DNA of 64,000 bases from Ampelomyces quisqualis (GCA_018398575.1 JAGTXZ010000003.1:434001-498000), one strand, 5' to 3'. Shown: positions 1-12,052, counted from the first letter of the stretch. Made by a program: numbers and translations. The notes: generated from the sequence alone by a model not told the origin.

Positions 1-1120
1 ACATCACAACCAGTCTCATATCTGGAACAGCCACATCCGCTTGTCTCGGCGAGCGCGTGATTCCCTTCGTCTAGCAACATGCAAACGCCCGAGGGGCTGG
101 AGTTTTATAGCTCATCGTTTGGCGAGCGTCTCAACATGATGCCAGACCACATGACGACATAACGGTCCGCCAAGGTCTCCGTAGTTCGTGGACTTGCACA
201 TTTTTACGACAATTATGACTATGACCAGCATCGGCCGGAGCGAATAAGAGGTGGGCAGTTTTGCGTTTTCTTTCCAGTATTTCCGAGTATTGCAATTCTT
301 CGGGCTTGACCAGCTATTTTGTGGTGCTCTTACAGATCTCTGGTGACGATGGTGTAGCGAATGGGAGGTAAATACATCTCTTTTCTTCTGCGACAGTAAT
401 CAATCGATACATCTTGACATTCCACGGAGAAGAGCGTGATATCGAAATGTGGTGTTTGTGGCAAGGAGGTTATGAATAGAACCTTGGCCAAGCATCTACC
501 GATGTCCTGACTCCTGATCAAGTTGGCGCAGTGCATGCAGCGCTCCCAGAATAAGCGCACTTTAACGGCGGGCCGCCCTTGCTTTTTTCCTGCTGATTAG
601 CAACTCCACTCCTTTGCGTGCCCATAAAGTGTACATTGCCGAACGACCAAGGTTGACTGGTTCGCTTGGTTGCGTGCACAAATAAACCTCTTGCTCACAC
701 CTCTAAAAATACAGTTGCCAGCAATCAACATGCATGCATGCCAAAGGCGCCAAACTATCTGAATCGCACAGGCTGGTGTGGCGCTGCACTCCCCGGAACT
801 ACGCCCCCCGAGCTAAACATGAAACCCCTGGCTTTAAGCGCCCAATCCAAGTGTGTGCCAGTCGCGATGATCGTGTCTGGCAGTAGCTTATTGGCAAGTG
901 CGTGAGACCATGCAAGGACGCAAATCAGAGGCGCTTGGTGAACGGATGAGGCGTTGCTGTTTCAGGATGCAAGAGTCGTCGTTGTGGTATAAGGTTGGGG
1001 TAAGGGCGCCTGTAGCGCTGTCAGTCTGTTGGTTAGGTTGCCTCCGTTGCTGTTTCATCGCTTTCTGTTCTTTCTTGATACTGTTGTTACCATTTGTAGT
1101 CGCTACTTTGACTAGTCGCG
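1..1120. other. No recognisable gene (left edge)
   Basis: Short open frames occur on both strands, but none shows a domain, signal peptide or convincing splice pattern. The last few hundred bases are presumably the promoter and leader of the DOMON/cytochrome b561 gene that starts at 1121. Confidence 0.5.
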
Positions 1121-2603
1121 ATGTCTAGCTTTCGTGCGCGAAGTGGTGCGCTGGTTGCGCTTCTGAGCTGTAAGACCTCACATTCCGCACGGCTTCGAGG
1201 CTGGACTGCACGATGCGATCATGAACTGACACTGTTATATAGTTTTACCATTTTTCACTTTCGCTCAGAACTCTATCACCATATCTGCTTCAACATTCTT
1301 CCTCGAGGAAACCCAAACGCAATTCTCAGTCAATGTCGCCAGCAACTCAAACGATGTGTTCCTCTACTTCACCAGTCCGGCATACTCATGGGTCGGTGTA
1401 GGCTTTGGTGAAAAGATGGAAGAGAGTCTGATGTTTGTCATGTATCCAAGTGAGACCGGCGACAATGTTACAATCTCTCCGCGCATCGGTAGCAAAAATG
1501 CGGAGCCCACCTTCTCTTCGAAGATCAACCTGGAGGTCCTACCCGGAACGACTGTCAACGATTCTATGCTCTTGTTGAAGGCAGTGTGCCACAACTGTCG
1601 CAACTTCATGGACATAAAGGCTACCGCGCAGCCGATGATGTATGCCTTCGGCCATGGAACTCGATTATACTCCAATTCACCGGCCGCAAACTTGAAGCGC
1701 CACATTCGTTATGGCCACTTTGATATGGACATGACTACTGCGACGGGTATCGGTGGGGTGCCTGCGAAGAGCAATGTATCAAGTGGCATTACACTGAAGG
1801 GACCAATGGTACGAGACCATGATCGCGCAAACCTCGCGCATGCCATCATTGGATGCTTAGCTTTGTTCGTCATATGGCCACTCAACGTTTTGTTTGCTGG
1901 CTTCTTCAAGAACATTCGCATACATATTGGGGTCACTGTGGTCATCATGGCATTTCTTGCCGTTGCGTATGCGCTTGGTATCTCGACCTCAGCACAGTTT
2001 AATCGCGTAAGTGCTGCCGATTTTCACCTCACGAGAGGTATAAACTAACCATAAAAACAGTCCAAAGACTTCAAGACACCGCACCAGATCGTCGCCTTTC
2101 TGGCTCTCATTCCAATCGTGCTCATCAGCATCCTCCCAATCCCAAATATTTCTCGCTTACACGCCTACATCCCACGCCTCCACACGCCGCTCGTCTCTAC
2201 CTCGTTCGTCCTTCTCGTCCTCACTGGCGGCCTCGGCCTCCACCTCTCTTCACAAGCGCGCCCTGTCATTCTCGGCTACACCGCGGTAGCCCTCGTGGTA
2301 TTTATCTTCAACACCCTCATGCAATCCTGCATTCGGCGACGCGGTTCCGCATACGCACGCGCAAACAGCAGAAAAAGACTCGGGGAAGAGGACGACCATG
2401 AGGTCATGTTGCGAAAGATGACCGAGAGCAGAACCAGCAGTAATGCGAGTCTGCGAAAGGGCAGCGGCTATTCCATGCAGAGCAGGGAGTTCGGCGCAGA
2501 TGGGCAGGAGCGAGCACAGAAGGGTATTTATGGAGGGGGCGCGATGCCTGGGCCGCAGTATCTGCTGAACATGCACCCGGGTGTGCCTGTGCACAAGTGG
2601 TGA
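1121..2603 (+). CDS. Secreted DOMON-cytochrome b561 membrane protein
   Basis: I read three exons, 1121-1169, 1243-2006 and 2061-2603, giving 451 residues. The first intron (GTAAGA to TATATAG, with a CTGAC branch site) joins MSSFRARSGALVALLS to a hydrophobic stretch ending FTFAQ, which makes a clear signal peptide. The second intron is GTAAGT to ACAG with a CTAAC branch. After the signal comes a beta-sandwich of the DOMON / cellobiose-dehydrogenase-cytochrome type (about residues 20-190). A block of hydrophobic helices follows (about 210-400) with histidines in AHAIIG, IHIGV and HQIVAF, as expected for the two haems of cytochrome b561. The tail is hydrophilic and probably cytosolic. The family is thought to move electrons across a membrane, probably the plasma membrane; the redox partner is unknown. 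The upstream start is chosen because it supplies the signal peptide. Confidence 0.85.
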
Positions 2604-4524
2604 TTACTATGACGTGTTTGACGATTTATGACTGTTTTTCCGAAATTTTCATGCCACATTATTCACACTTTTTTCACATACGACCATACGACGTTGAAAA
2701 CAAGCTCACTCGTCCCATCTGCCACCTTTCTTACACCAGAGTCCGTTGGCTGTTACCCGTTACGGTCCTGTGTGCTAAAACATTTTAGCGACCTTTTCGC
2801 TCAAAACAGAATACTGCATCTTGGTCTCGTATTTAGCTGAACTAGCTACGCTGTTGAAGAAGCTGCTAGGTATGATTAGGACTTGTATACCTTGTAGAAC
2901 TAGGGAGTTATTCTAATTACAAGAACCGATATTGTTGGTCTCGTGTTTACTAGCTATCTTCCAATCCCAAGTAGCTGATGTCTGCGTCTGTCTGCAGCAG
3001 CAGTAAAAAGAACTAAAATCCTACGTGATCCAACAACTTGACCAGCTGAGCCTCGTTCTCATTGCTGCATTTCAGTACGACGGCCTCAGATTGCATCCGC
3101 AAGACATCCGAGTTGGTAACGCGCCAGCGATTCTTAGGTGGTAAGCTCAATAGCAAAACTAACCCTCTACGGTATGTATAATAAAAAGGTAAAGAAATAC
3201 ACAGAAGCATAGATCTTCTAATATCCTTGCTAGCTAATCAAGATCTTGTACGATTAAAATTGTAAGCAAAGAACTGCAATTCTTCACGTTCTGAGTCTGC
3301 TGAGCTCAGCATATTGCGTTCAGATCAAGCTGCGGTTAACATGCTATGCAAATGCAAGGCGTTGGGGTACGAGGTACTTGTTTGCTAATTATTTGGAGGT
3401 ATACACTCCAATCTTTAGTTCCTGCAGTAGACTCCTCAATAGGAGAGGGCTCTCGCACAACAAGGCACAAGTGCTAACTGTTTAGATTATATAACCCGCA
3501 TTGATAGGTAGGTGCGCTAACAGTGTAAACAGCCTATGCTTTGCCTCGTAAGAGGTGATTAGTGTATAGTACTTGGACGAGAATCAATACCAACCAAACA
3601 ACCTAGTTGACCTCTAACAGGGAAAAATTGTCGATCTGCTAAATAATCTCCTACATATTCTTACAGGCCGCCTAGAATCGACATGGAATACTAGAGTGTG
3701 TTGTTTGCAACGCAGCTCAATGCGCTGTTGCCTAAGAAGAGCGTATTAGTCTCACGTCGCTAAGTACTCCAAACAACTCGTAGAGGGTCGTAGAGGGCTT
3801 TTCTGTTCCACGTAAAAGAATCAGCATGTCCTAACGGCACGGGAGGCGCTGTCCATACCAGTGGCAAAGGAGGCGGCGACGAGGCCAAAGAGAACGGCAG
3901 TAAAGAGTTGCATATTAACTAAGGTTTTTAAGCAAGATGATTGTAGGTTAAAGAAAAGTGTTTTGTAGTAAAATTATCTAGACAGTAGGAAGGAATACAC
4001 GAATGTTTCATAAAGATGTATATCGAAGCCGGCTTAGGGAGATGGAAGGAGACGGCTGGTCGGCTCTACTTGTGCTGACATCCTTTGACCAGTCTAACCA
4101 CCCTAGAACCTCAAACATAGGGATTTGTCTAAAGTGTCAGGATTTCGAAAATTCCAAGCAGCCCCGTTGCCAAATTGTCTCGCGAACCACAAAGCGACAG
4201 GCAGTAGAGCCGCGTCTGACGGCTTCTTCGAAACCACCTCCTTCATAGGTATCTCTTAAGGTGAATCTGAGGCTCATTTGAGACGAAATGAAAGTTACTA
4301 CCGCACAAACCAAACTTGGAAACGTATGTTTGTCGCGTGACATAATAGCCGCCTTCCAGCCTCAGGCTCCAGCTGACCCCGAAGGTTACACGAGTTGTTG
4401 TGTTGCGCCACCACTGGTTGCCGAGCACTCCGCCCCGCAGCTGCTTGTTGAACTTCGACACCCTACTCATATTTTGACTGAGAACGACATTTTTTGGATA
4501 TCCCATCGCGATGTTCAATTGCAA
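2604..4524. other. TA-rich, gene-poor stretch with no intact gene
   Basis: From about 2820 to 4000 the sequence is TA-rich and stop-filled in every frame, unlike the coding flanks. It looks like an old, mutated repeat, and repeat-induced point mutation is a plausible cause, but I recognise no element. One short GC-richer island at 3821-3913 encodes a signal-peptide-like ORF (listed separately). The part from about 4000 is probably the promoter and leader of the HET gene. Confidence 0.45.
3821..3913 (-). CDS. Tiny ORF with a signal peptide, possible small secreted protein or its remnant
   Basis: A 30-codon ORF begins MQLFTAVLFGLVAASFATG: a short start, a hydrophobic core and small residues before a likely cleavage site. 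This is the shape of a fungal signal peptide. Its codons are C/G-rich in the third position although the surroundings are TA-rich. Read straight through, it ends 11 residues later at TGA. A GTATGG donor just after the signal and a downstream GACTAAT branch with CTTAG acceptor (near 3741) would splice it to about 12 more residues containing one cysteine. Neither version is long enough to be convincing as a finished protein, so it may be the 5' end of a decayed small secreted protein gene. Confidence 0.3.
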   Translation of the reverse strand: MQLFTAVLFGLVAASFATGMDSASRAVRTC

Positions 4525-6549
4525 ATGCGCCTTCTATATATACAGAATGAGGTCCACGAAGATAGCTCATTGCATATCTCATTGCAGGAGTTCACGAACT
4601 ACGAATGCGGCATACCAAGATATGCTGTCCTTTCACATCGCTGGCAGGACGAAGAGGTTCTATTCGCCGATATAGTAGGAAATCGTTGTATAGCTCAGAC
4701 AAAACAAGGCTATGCAAAGCTTGAGGCGAGTTGCAACGTTGCCCTCCAGTACGAGCTGCGATATCTGTGGTGCGATACTTGCTGTATCGACAAGAGCTCA
4801 AGCGCGGAGCTTTCAGAGGCCATAAACTCGATGTACGAGTACTACGCTAAGGCGGATCTATGCATAACCTACCTGGATGACGTGGAGAGTGGCACACACG
4901 ACGATACATTCCTTGATCATGCGAAATGGTTTACGAGAGGTTGGACTTTGCAGGAACTCATCGCCCCAAGAAAATCACACTTTTACTCACAAAATTGGAA
5001 GTATTTGGGGAACAAAACAATCCTAGAGCATCAGCTGGCACGAGCATCCGGCATCAAGAGGGCTGTCCTGCAGCGCCCTGAGATGCTTAAGCTCGCTTGT
5101 GTATCAGAAAAGATGTCTTGGGCTGCACATCGTACTACAACACGTCCGGAGGACCGTGCTTATTCACTCATGGGCCTTTTTGGTATCCATATGCCCCCAT
5201 TGTACGTATATCAGTGGCTCGGTGACGGAAATGAAGCTAACTAGGAGTAAAGGTATGGTGAAGGCGAAGTTAACGCATTTCGACGACTACAGCTACAAAT
5301 TCTCCAAAGCACCACTGATCATACAATTTTCGCGTGGAATTCCGATAGCTGTACAGGGCACATGGTTAGCACGCCCGAAGTTCTTTCCTATACAGTACGC
5401 GAAAGTTTAATGTGCTAATAAACTGGACAGCTGGCACCTAGTGTATCGTATTTTGCAAATGGCAGCGCCTTTGAACCGCTGAAATATAGCTCAATTGATG
5501 CTTTCACTGAGCCTAATTTGAAGTCGCCATCATCCAGATACCGAGTCAGCCAGGGCGTCTTGATGCGCCAACTTGACAAGCACAAACCTGACTACTCTAT
5601 GACCAATGCTGGTTTGCACATACAATTACCCATGGAACCACTACCCGATATCTACGAAGAGCAAGTTGTTGATAGGCATAAAGGAAGCAGGGCCCTGTAC
5701 GAAAATTTGCATTTTGCGTTTCTAGCTTGCAGGTTAAAGAGTTACCCACGCAGCTTGGTTGCTATCTGCTTACGACTGAACGTGGATCCTGATTACCCGG
5801 ACTACTCCAGAGTTTCTTTCAACGGAGATACCCTCCAAACATTTGATGGTTCTGGGTATAGAGATCATCGACTGCGAATCACAAATTTCAACCCGGTGTG
5901 GGTTCGACAAGCCCCACACATCGAGCCTCCGGACGGGAAGCTGCGATGGCCATTAACGGCTAAGCGTCTTCACTTTGAGATCTGGTGCAAAAGTGCCATA
6001 CCGCTAGCGGTGCATTGGAGTCGCATGCCAACAAAGCAAAACTCTGCTGCAGGGAAAGGAGATACACAGCGAAGAGAAGAGCTTCCGGCACGTTACGAAA
6101 CGGCACAACAGCCTGTACAATTTTACATTTCGGGTTTCCTCCCTGCAGATGAATTGTCGCATGAAGTCATAGCCATACAGGGCCAGTCCAACATGTTCGA
6201 GGATCGAGCCGGCTACGCCGTGATCGCGTTCGGTGTGGCGGATAGAAGCCTCTGGATGCAAACCACCGCTGTGCCGAAGCGCCAACATTATGCATCCGTT
6301 CACAGCGACTTCGCCTTCCCTACCGGTAGGAAGGGGCATGCGTCTGGCTCTACGTTCCGTGTGTTGAGCAATTCTGAAGACTCCCTGTTTCTGGACAGGG
6401 CACGCAACACTCCTAGTATGCGTGGTGAATACAGTATTTGCATGCACGAGGATGGAGAGGAGATCTCGCTCAAAATTCATCTCTCTCCTACGGACGACGC
6501 AATGCGCGTATGGAAAACACGACTCGTTGACGCTTACACCGCTAAGTGA
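4525..6549 (+). CDS. HET-domain (heterokaryon incompatibility) protein
   Basis: Three exons, 4525-5201, 5253-5364 and 5431-6549, give 635 residues. The chosen start, MRLLYIQ, is where HET proteins usually begin (MRLL...); an in-frame upstream ATG at 4288 would add an unconserved leader. The HET signature is plain in exon 1: YAVLSHRW, YLWCDTCCID and WFTRGWTLQELIAP, then RPEDRAYSLMGLFGI. The first intron (GTACGT, GCTAAC branch, AAAG) is fixed by restoring the MPPLYGEG motif. The second (GTTAGC donor, GCTAAT branch, CAG) is fixed by FAW followed by LAPSVSYFA. The C-terminal half has no NACHT, WD40 or ankyrin region that I can see. Such proteins trigger cell death on recognition of non-self partners; which partner is unknown. 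The weak GTTAGC donor is the least certain point. Confidence 0.85.
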
Positions 6550-6834
6550 TTGATTTATAATGCCCCATTCGACAATCACAGTCCATGTACAGAAGTTGCA
6601 ATTACTCTGTACAATTTACACGGTGACCAAAGAAGTCGCGTTCCTCAATTGTATGCCACACTTTCAGATCAGAGCGTTTCTGCTTAACCTTCTTCTCGAA
6701 AGGTTCTGCGTTATGTCAATGCCAAAGCCAGTCCAGGGCATTAACGTGGCCACAAATGCCAAGGCACTTTCCCACCAATCAGTTTCTGAGAAACCATGTG
6801 CCCGCCTAGTAGGCAATTTCAATTGCTGAGACGG

Positions 6835-8895
6835 AATACAAGCTCGGTATCGAACGTGTGCTGATACACAAGCAATCATCGATTCTATCTCCATACGGTC
6901 TATCCCAAGCTGTACTTCAGGCGCAGTCGTTGGAGTCACGTACAGGTAGGTACCTTGATTTTTGCCGCGCTGCCAGACATACGCAGCAAGGTCGAACGCG
7001 TCATGACCAAAGTTGAGGAAGAACTATCATCACAGAGAGCGACAACCGACACCATCGTCTAAGTGGAGTCAATGAGTCTGAGATACAAAGGAACCGACAC
7101 CAACCTGGTAGTTCCTAGACCAGATGACCAGGACAATGGTGCCGCTTTCGAGATCATGCATGTTCGGAGATTCGCGTTTAAGCCCGACCGCGAGGCTGTC
7201 GTTGACTCGGTCCATGGCCGTGGCATTACCACATCGTCAACCCCGCAAGACTCAGCAGACCTAACCGCCAACCGGGAAAAGTCGAGAATATTTACTGAAG
7301 AAATACCACCTTAAAGAACTCAACTTGTGTATACACAAAGATTCTAAAACGAGGCAGGCTAGTTCACTAAGTTTGAGATTAATAAGCTGGGGCAATGTGA
7401 CTGCATTAGTAGACCGGCGCTCATGATCGATAGAACACAAAGGATTTTGGTAGGGCTAGATTATGTCGCTTATATGGCGTCGAACCCCAAACTCTTGAGG
7501 AGATGGAAGTAGAATCGACCTTGAGCGTTGTGAATGATAACAAGGCTGAGGCCAATCTAGCTGTCCGTATCCCCGCATCGATTCATGTCTATCGCCGAAC
7601 AAATGGGTAACAAACTGAAACGCACATCTATCTCAACTAGTTTCAAAAGACGCTTACACTTTTTGTCCGCAATCTTTCCCACGAATGGAAACCTTGTCGC
7701 AAATGCACACCACATTCCACTACACCGAGAGAGCATGCAGTATACAATTCAGTATAAGCATGAGATTTAGGAAAGAAAGCTGCAACTAGGCGACTCGCTG
7801 CTCACTAAACATCCTGAGCTTGGGGGCACACGTTTGCCAGACCTGACAGTCATCAGTCCTATTTTCATCGAGTTGCTTCGCGAGGTCACTACACCTACAG
7901 TAAATGTGAACCCTCCCGCAGATCAAGCCATATATTGACTTTCTGTAGTTGGCGGCAAAGAGATCACAGCAATGATTCCCGCGTCTAAAGAGCTATGGGA
8001 AGAAGAAGCCCCTGGGAGCTCATTTCACTCAGCAAAACGGTCGTGATATTATCGTGAAGGCCGGCGAATAACCTGACTGGAGCGCTACCCATCGACTTAT
8101 CCTTAACAACAACAATGCCGACATCGAAGCACATATATCCAGTACCCAGAGACGCTTGCTACTGCTGCAAAAGCCCGCTGACCAGTTTAGTGTACCAGTA
8201 ATGCACAAGTACCGTGCGTCTGAAACGTCCCATAACGACTTTGCAGCTAACAATCTTCCGTGTATGCTATCCAGAATAACGCACCAGTAGCGGTCCGCCA
8301 GTCTTTTCCAACAAACTCTCAGGGAACGCCCCGGGCCCTTGACTGCTACTGACTACTTCGACAACGGTACCTAGCTGTGCCATGGCCTGAGGCCCAAACA
8401 CATAGCAAAAGCGTGTTGTATTGAGAGATTGTATTAGAGTTGAGAGTCTCATGGTGAAGCGACTCGGGCAGCCGGGCTATCTACAGGCCGGCGGTGCCAA
8501 AGCACTAAACCCAAATGGGTGAAGATCCTTCATGGAAAATCCATATCCTGATCCTTCTGTAGCAAGCTGCAAGTTGGAATCTGCGTGCTAGAAGACGGCA
8601 GTGCAGTCTACGACTTCCAAGGCACTGGACCGCAAATGTTGGGTAATCACAAGTGCCCCATGCTCACTTTCCGCTGCGATTTAGTGTTCTTGGCGATCGC
8701 CGTGTGCATGCGCCGTATGGGATGAATGGTGGTGAGCCGGGTGCAGTGGGGAAGAAGTATGCGTTCTGGTGCAACGAGGAGTACACTGCGCTTGAGAAGA
8801 TATCGTTGGAAAGGAAAGCAGCGGAACTGTTGCTGCAACCTGTAGAGCGCTCGCAGATCGATTCTCTTACTGGAGGGCATAGCTGCTGGTTCTGA
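6835..8895 (+). pseudogene. Broken 5-oxoprolinase / hydantoinase (HyuA-HyuB) gene
   Basis: Fragments of one long protein appear in the right order but in shifting frames, with stops between them. Near 6840 is GIERVLIHKQSSILSPYGL (HyuA). At 7063-7314 are SLRYKGTDTNLVVPRP and a following VVDSVHGRGI. Near 7420 is RPALMIDRTQRILV. At 7585-7745 are FMSIAEQMG and GNLVANAHHIPLH, the start of the HyuB half. Near 7810 is HPELGGTRLPDLTVISPIF, near 7980 IPASKELWEEEAPG, near 8600 GSAVYDFQGTGPQ, and at 8695-8750 GDRRVHAPYGMNGGEPGAVG. Intact ATP-dependent 5-oxoprolinases of about 1,300 residues convert 5-oxoproline to glutamate. The first part of HyuA is missing, and the upstream HET gene ends at 6549. With this many breaks it cannot make the enzyme. 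Confidence 0.85.
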
Positions 8896-9172
8896 GCGTA
8901 TAGTATATACAAATAGTCATGCTTGAATGTCTTAGTTGCAATTTTGCCTACGTCCACATGGGAGACTCGATAGTAGCTTACTCGCTGTCTATTGATTCCG
9001 AGATTCGGGATGAAAGCTTAGAATGGTAAATCTGCTTTGTATTCATATATCATTCAACATTTAAACATGCTATGCTCATGCTAGTGCGTATATCAGCTCG
9101 TGGCTCAGTCCCTACCAATCATAACATACTCAACGCCATCGCCATGCAAGATAACCAAAAGTCCATCATTTA

Positions 9173-10246
9173 TTACGACACGAAAGCCACAGCCCCTACC
9201 ACCGCAACTACAGCCGCCAGTAGACTCCCTCTCTGTTGCGCCACGCCACTCGTACCCTGCGTCAATGCCTGTGTCCCCACATTCGTCCTGCCTACCGCTC
9301 CAGTCACCTTATTCGCCCTGTCCACGCTCGCAATGGCCGGTCCCATATTAAACCAATCGACCATGACGAAACTTGGCGGCTTGCCGTACACGCCCGTGCA
9401 ATTGTTCAGGCTCTCGCCCAAGCTCCCCAGCCCCGTTTCTGCATTCGTTACATTCGCGTACGTCACGTTTGTGATTTGAATGCCGAAGAGACTGTCGTCG
9501 TAGAGGAAGTGGTTCATGAGGAACATGCGGTTGGACTGCAGGGCGGCGGCGGGGGTGCCTAGACTTGTGGGACGGGAGGGGTTGCACGAGTAGTTTGAGG
9601 GGTCGGTGTTTTCAAAGTTGTTTTCGAACATGAATGCGTACTGGTTCATGAGGTAGGGAAACTCGATAGCAGGGGTGGATAGCGAGGCAACGAAGGTCAT
9701 TAGGCGGGTGTTGTTGCCGATAAGGGTGGCGAGGGTTGGCCAGGCTTTGGGGATTGTGGATGCGTCGGGGGGGGTGTAGGCTAGTTTGTCGATGCCCGAG
9801 GCAGAGAATTGGGCGCCGAGGTCTGAGGGAGAGGCGTTGTCGGAGTTGACGAGAAGGACGGTGACGACGTCGTTTGTGTTCCGATCCATCCATGCCTTGA
9901 TCTCTTCCAACCAGCTTCGTAGTGTGCCAGCGTCTAGCAGTGTGCAGCTGCTGTGACACAGATGCCATGTCTCTGTCCCACTATTGTTCTTCTTGTGTAC
10001 TTGTGCTGATAGCATGCGAACGCCAGCATCTAATTGAACGGTGGTGTTATAGAAGTGGTTGCCGCTTGTGCTAAACCCTGTCTTCTGGTTCCTCAGGAAT
10101 GGAGAGTCGTGTGCGCCGAGATGCGTGATGTTGGAATATGACCGTGAACATAGGTCTGGTGAGTTGTTGCAGGCATTCTGTGCAGTGGCAGTGGTGTATA
10201 GGAAGGGAAGAACGGCCGATGCTCGTAGTAATTTCTGTAGAAACAT
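9173..10246 (-). CDS. Secreted, GPI-anchored PLC-like phosphodiesterase
   Basis: A single-exon gene of 357 residues. An N-terminal signal peptide (about residues 1-22, ending TATAQ) precedes the PI-PLC X-like TIM-barrel region. The candidate catalytic histidines lie in HLGAHDSPF and WHLCHSSC, and the middle carries many N-glycosylation sequons (NIT, NTT, NNS, NVT). The C-terminus has a small-residue stretch (GTSGVAQQRG) followed by a hydrophobic tail ending VGAVAFVS, the usual GPI-anchor signal. Relatives are fungal 'PLC-like phosphodiesterases', presumed extracellular or wall-bound; the substrate is unknown. The start is the first ATG and gives the signal peptide directly. It is transcribed toward the 5-oxoprolinase remnant, with 277 bases between them. 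Confidence 0.85.
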   Translation of the reverse strand: MFLQKLLRASAVLPFLYTTATAQNACNNSPDLCSRSYSNITHLGAHDSPFLRNQKTGFSTSGNHFYNTTVQLDAGVRMLSAQVHKKNNSGTETWHLCHSSCTLLDAGTLRSWLEEIKAWMDRNTNDVVTVLLVNSDNASPSDLGAQFSASGIDKLAYTPPDASTIPKAWPTLATLIGNNTRLMTFVASLSTPAIEFPYLMNQYAFMFENNFENTDPSNYSCNPSRPTSLGTPAAALQSNRMFLMNHFLYDDSLFGIQITNVTYANVTNAETGLGSLGESLNNCTGVYGKPPSFVMVDWFNMGPAIASVDRANKVTGAVGRTNVGTQALTQGTSGVAQQRGSLLAAVVAVVGAVAFVS

Positions 10247-11231
10247 TGTAATGAGTATGTGTCGATGTGCTATGTGTGTTCAGACGAGATGTAGTAGATG
10301 ATCGAATGCGCAGAGTAGAAAGCGTCAGTGGCGATGGACAAAGAAACTGGAACAACAGTTTTTGAACAACAAATCGTTTGTCCGTAACAACGAAAATAAA
10401 ACCGTATGATCAGACGTCAAAGTAGTGGCAGCGAGCAAAATATCCCACAGCCACCGGGGCAGGGCTTCATCGTAGTATTATAGCACTCGTAACGGCGTCA
10501 GCATAGCAACAAACCAAGCGACACGAATGTAATCATGGAAACAAGTGACTGCGCATCGTTTTCTCATTCGTTGCGACCTCTTCTCCATGCTGGGGATGTG
10601 GATCTTAACGCAGCTCTGGAGGCTGTGCATCCGTTGCGTACGGGTTTCAGGCGTCGTCAGCCCTCAGCAGCCGAGAGCGCCGACACAGAAGCGAAACAGA
10701 GCTGTTTTGTCCATCTTAGCCAGTGAACGGCCGCAAGAGCACGCCGCCCCCGTCTGCCGCGTCGATAAACAACTGGAGAGGCGGGCACATGTGGTTGTGC
10801 AGGTCGAACAGTGGTGTCAGACAATAATGGAAGCACAAGTTCTTTTCTTGGAGTGGCGGCTGGGGAGGCTAACGTTAGCCGGCGGATTGTAGTTAGCGGC
10901 AGGGAATGCCGGTCGATCGTCTAGACCTCAGCCCTATGACGCACTTCCCACGCGACGCGCTCGTGATCATTTGTGATGTTGTTGTACTTGGTCGACCTCG
11001 GATGTTGGAGCGACCGCGTAGACGCAGGCAAATTTCAATCCGAGTACGATAGTCAGAGAGTCGCGAATTGGACACGGTATAACATTTCTGCAAACCTCCA
11101 CCCATCTCTTAGTCCCATAGCCACGCTACACTCACGGCCCAGCGCAACCTCGGCCCATCGAACACCACCATACACCGCGCAGACGTACCACTATCCCATC
11201 TCAAGCCCAGCTCACCACCACCACAAGCAGA
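10247..11231. other. Intergenic region between divergent genes
   Basis: This is a shared upstream region for the PLC-like gene (minus) and the 197-residue protein (plus). Overlapping frames at 10535-10892 and 10973-11455 show no domain and look incidental. The last 130 bases before 11232 are CA-rich, as in many fungal 5' leaders. Confidence 0.5.
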
Positions 11232-11825
11232 ATGGTCACCCTCCGCGCCCCCTCCACGCTCCCCTCAACCACACCCTCCCCCTCCATTCCCCCACCCACG
11301 ATCCCCTGGCTATCAGGCACCTGGAACGTAACCCACTCTACGCTGCCCATGTGGCGCAAAAACCGCAACGTGCGCATAACCTACACACCCATCCCTTCCA
11401 CCAGCCCTCCCCAACTCGACGACCTCGTAACCTACCAGGCCATTGGGTCCGATAAACTCAAGACCGTCGCGGGCATCGACAGGCCGTTTGAAGTGCTCAA
11501 CACTACACCAAGCGTAACGGGGGGCGAGGAGAGCGCGAGTATGGCGTACCACTGGCGCGGGAAAGGGTGGTTGATGGTTGCGAGTAGTAAGTGGGAGATA
11601 TTGGGGTATGGGGAGGAGGAAAGCACGGAGAATAAATGGGTGGTGACGTATTTTGCAGCGACACTGTTTACGCCTGCGGGCGTGGACTTCTACTCGAGGA
11701 AAGGGAATTTGACGCCGCAGACGGTCGAGAGTATCAAGGCTGCTTTGACAGCTTTGGGAGGAGACGTTGCGAACTTCGCGGGCGAGTTGTTTGAGATCAC
11801 TATAGATGGGAACAGGGAAGATTAA
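11232..11825 (+). CDS. Conserved-looking hypothetical protein, 197 aa
   Basis: A single-exon ORF from a good ATG (AGAATGGTC). After a Ser/Pro/Thr-rich lead of about 25 residues, the pattern WLSGTWNVTHSTLPMW followed by alternating beta-type segments (VRITYTPI, DLVTYQAIG, WLMVASSKWEILGYG, WVVTYFAATLF) suggests a small calycin-like beta-barrel that could bind a small ligand. That is inference from pattern, not a recognised family. There is no signal peptide and no membrane segment. The coding nature is supported by dense codon use and a full-length open frame. The downstream gap to the convergent helicase gene is 227 bases. Confidence 0.65.
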   Translation: MVTLRAPSTLPSTTPSPSIPPPTIPWLSGTWNVTHSTLPMWRKNRNVRITYTPIPSTSPPQLDDLVTYQAIGSDKLKTVAGIDRPFEVLNTTPSVTGGEESASMAYHWRGKGWLMVASSKWEILGYGEEESTENKWVVTYFAATLFTPAGVDFYSRKGNLTPQTVESIKAALTALGGDVANFAGELFEITIDGNRED

Positions 11826-12052
11826 AAAAGCACGAAGGATGCCGAGCAATGGATCACGGCGAGATTGCATAGCTGGTTTCTCTTTGTTCAAGAAAGCCTA
11901 CGCGCACATTTCGCTGTCTTGTCCATTTTTGTAATTGCCGCCGCAAGGCGCACTTCCATGCATTCAGCTTCGCGGCCGAAGCGTATCCATCATGTGTGGA
12001 AATCCGACCTTGCATCACCTACCAGCACTACCAACCTCCACATCCACAACAC

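Noticed and set aside
5395..5430. Alternative second intron donor in the HET gene (GTACGC)
   Set aside because: It would make a 36-base intron, shorter than any other in the window; the GTTAGC donor at 5365 gives 66 bases with a good branch site.
10545..10892. 115-codon open frame on the plus strand
   Set aside because: It overlaps another frame, has no domain or coding-like composition, and lies in the shared upstream region of two better-supported genes.
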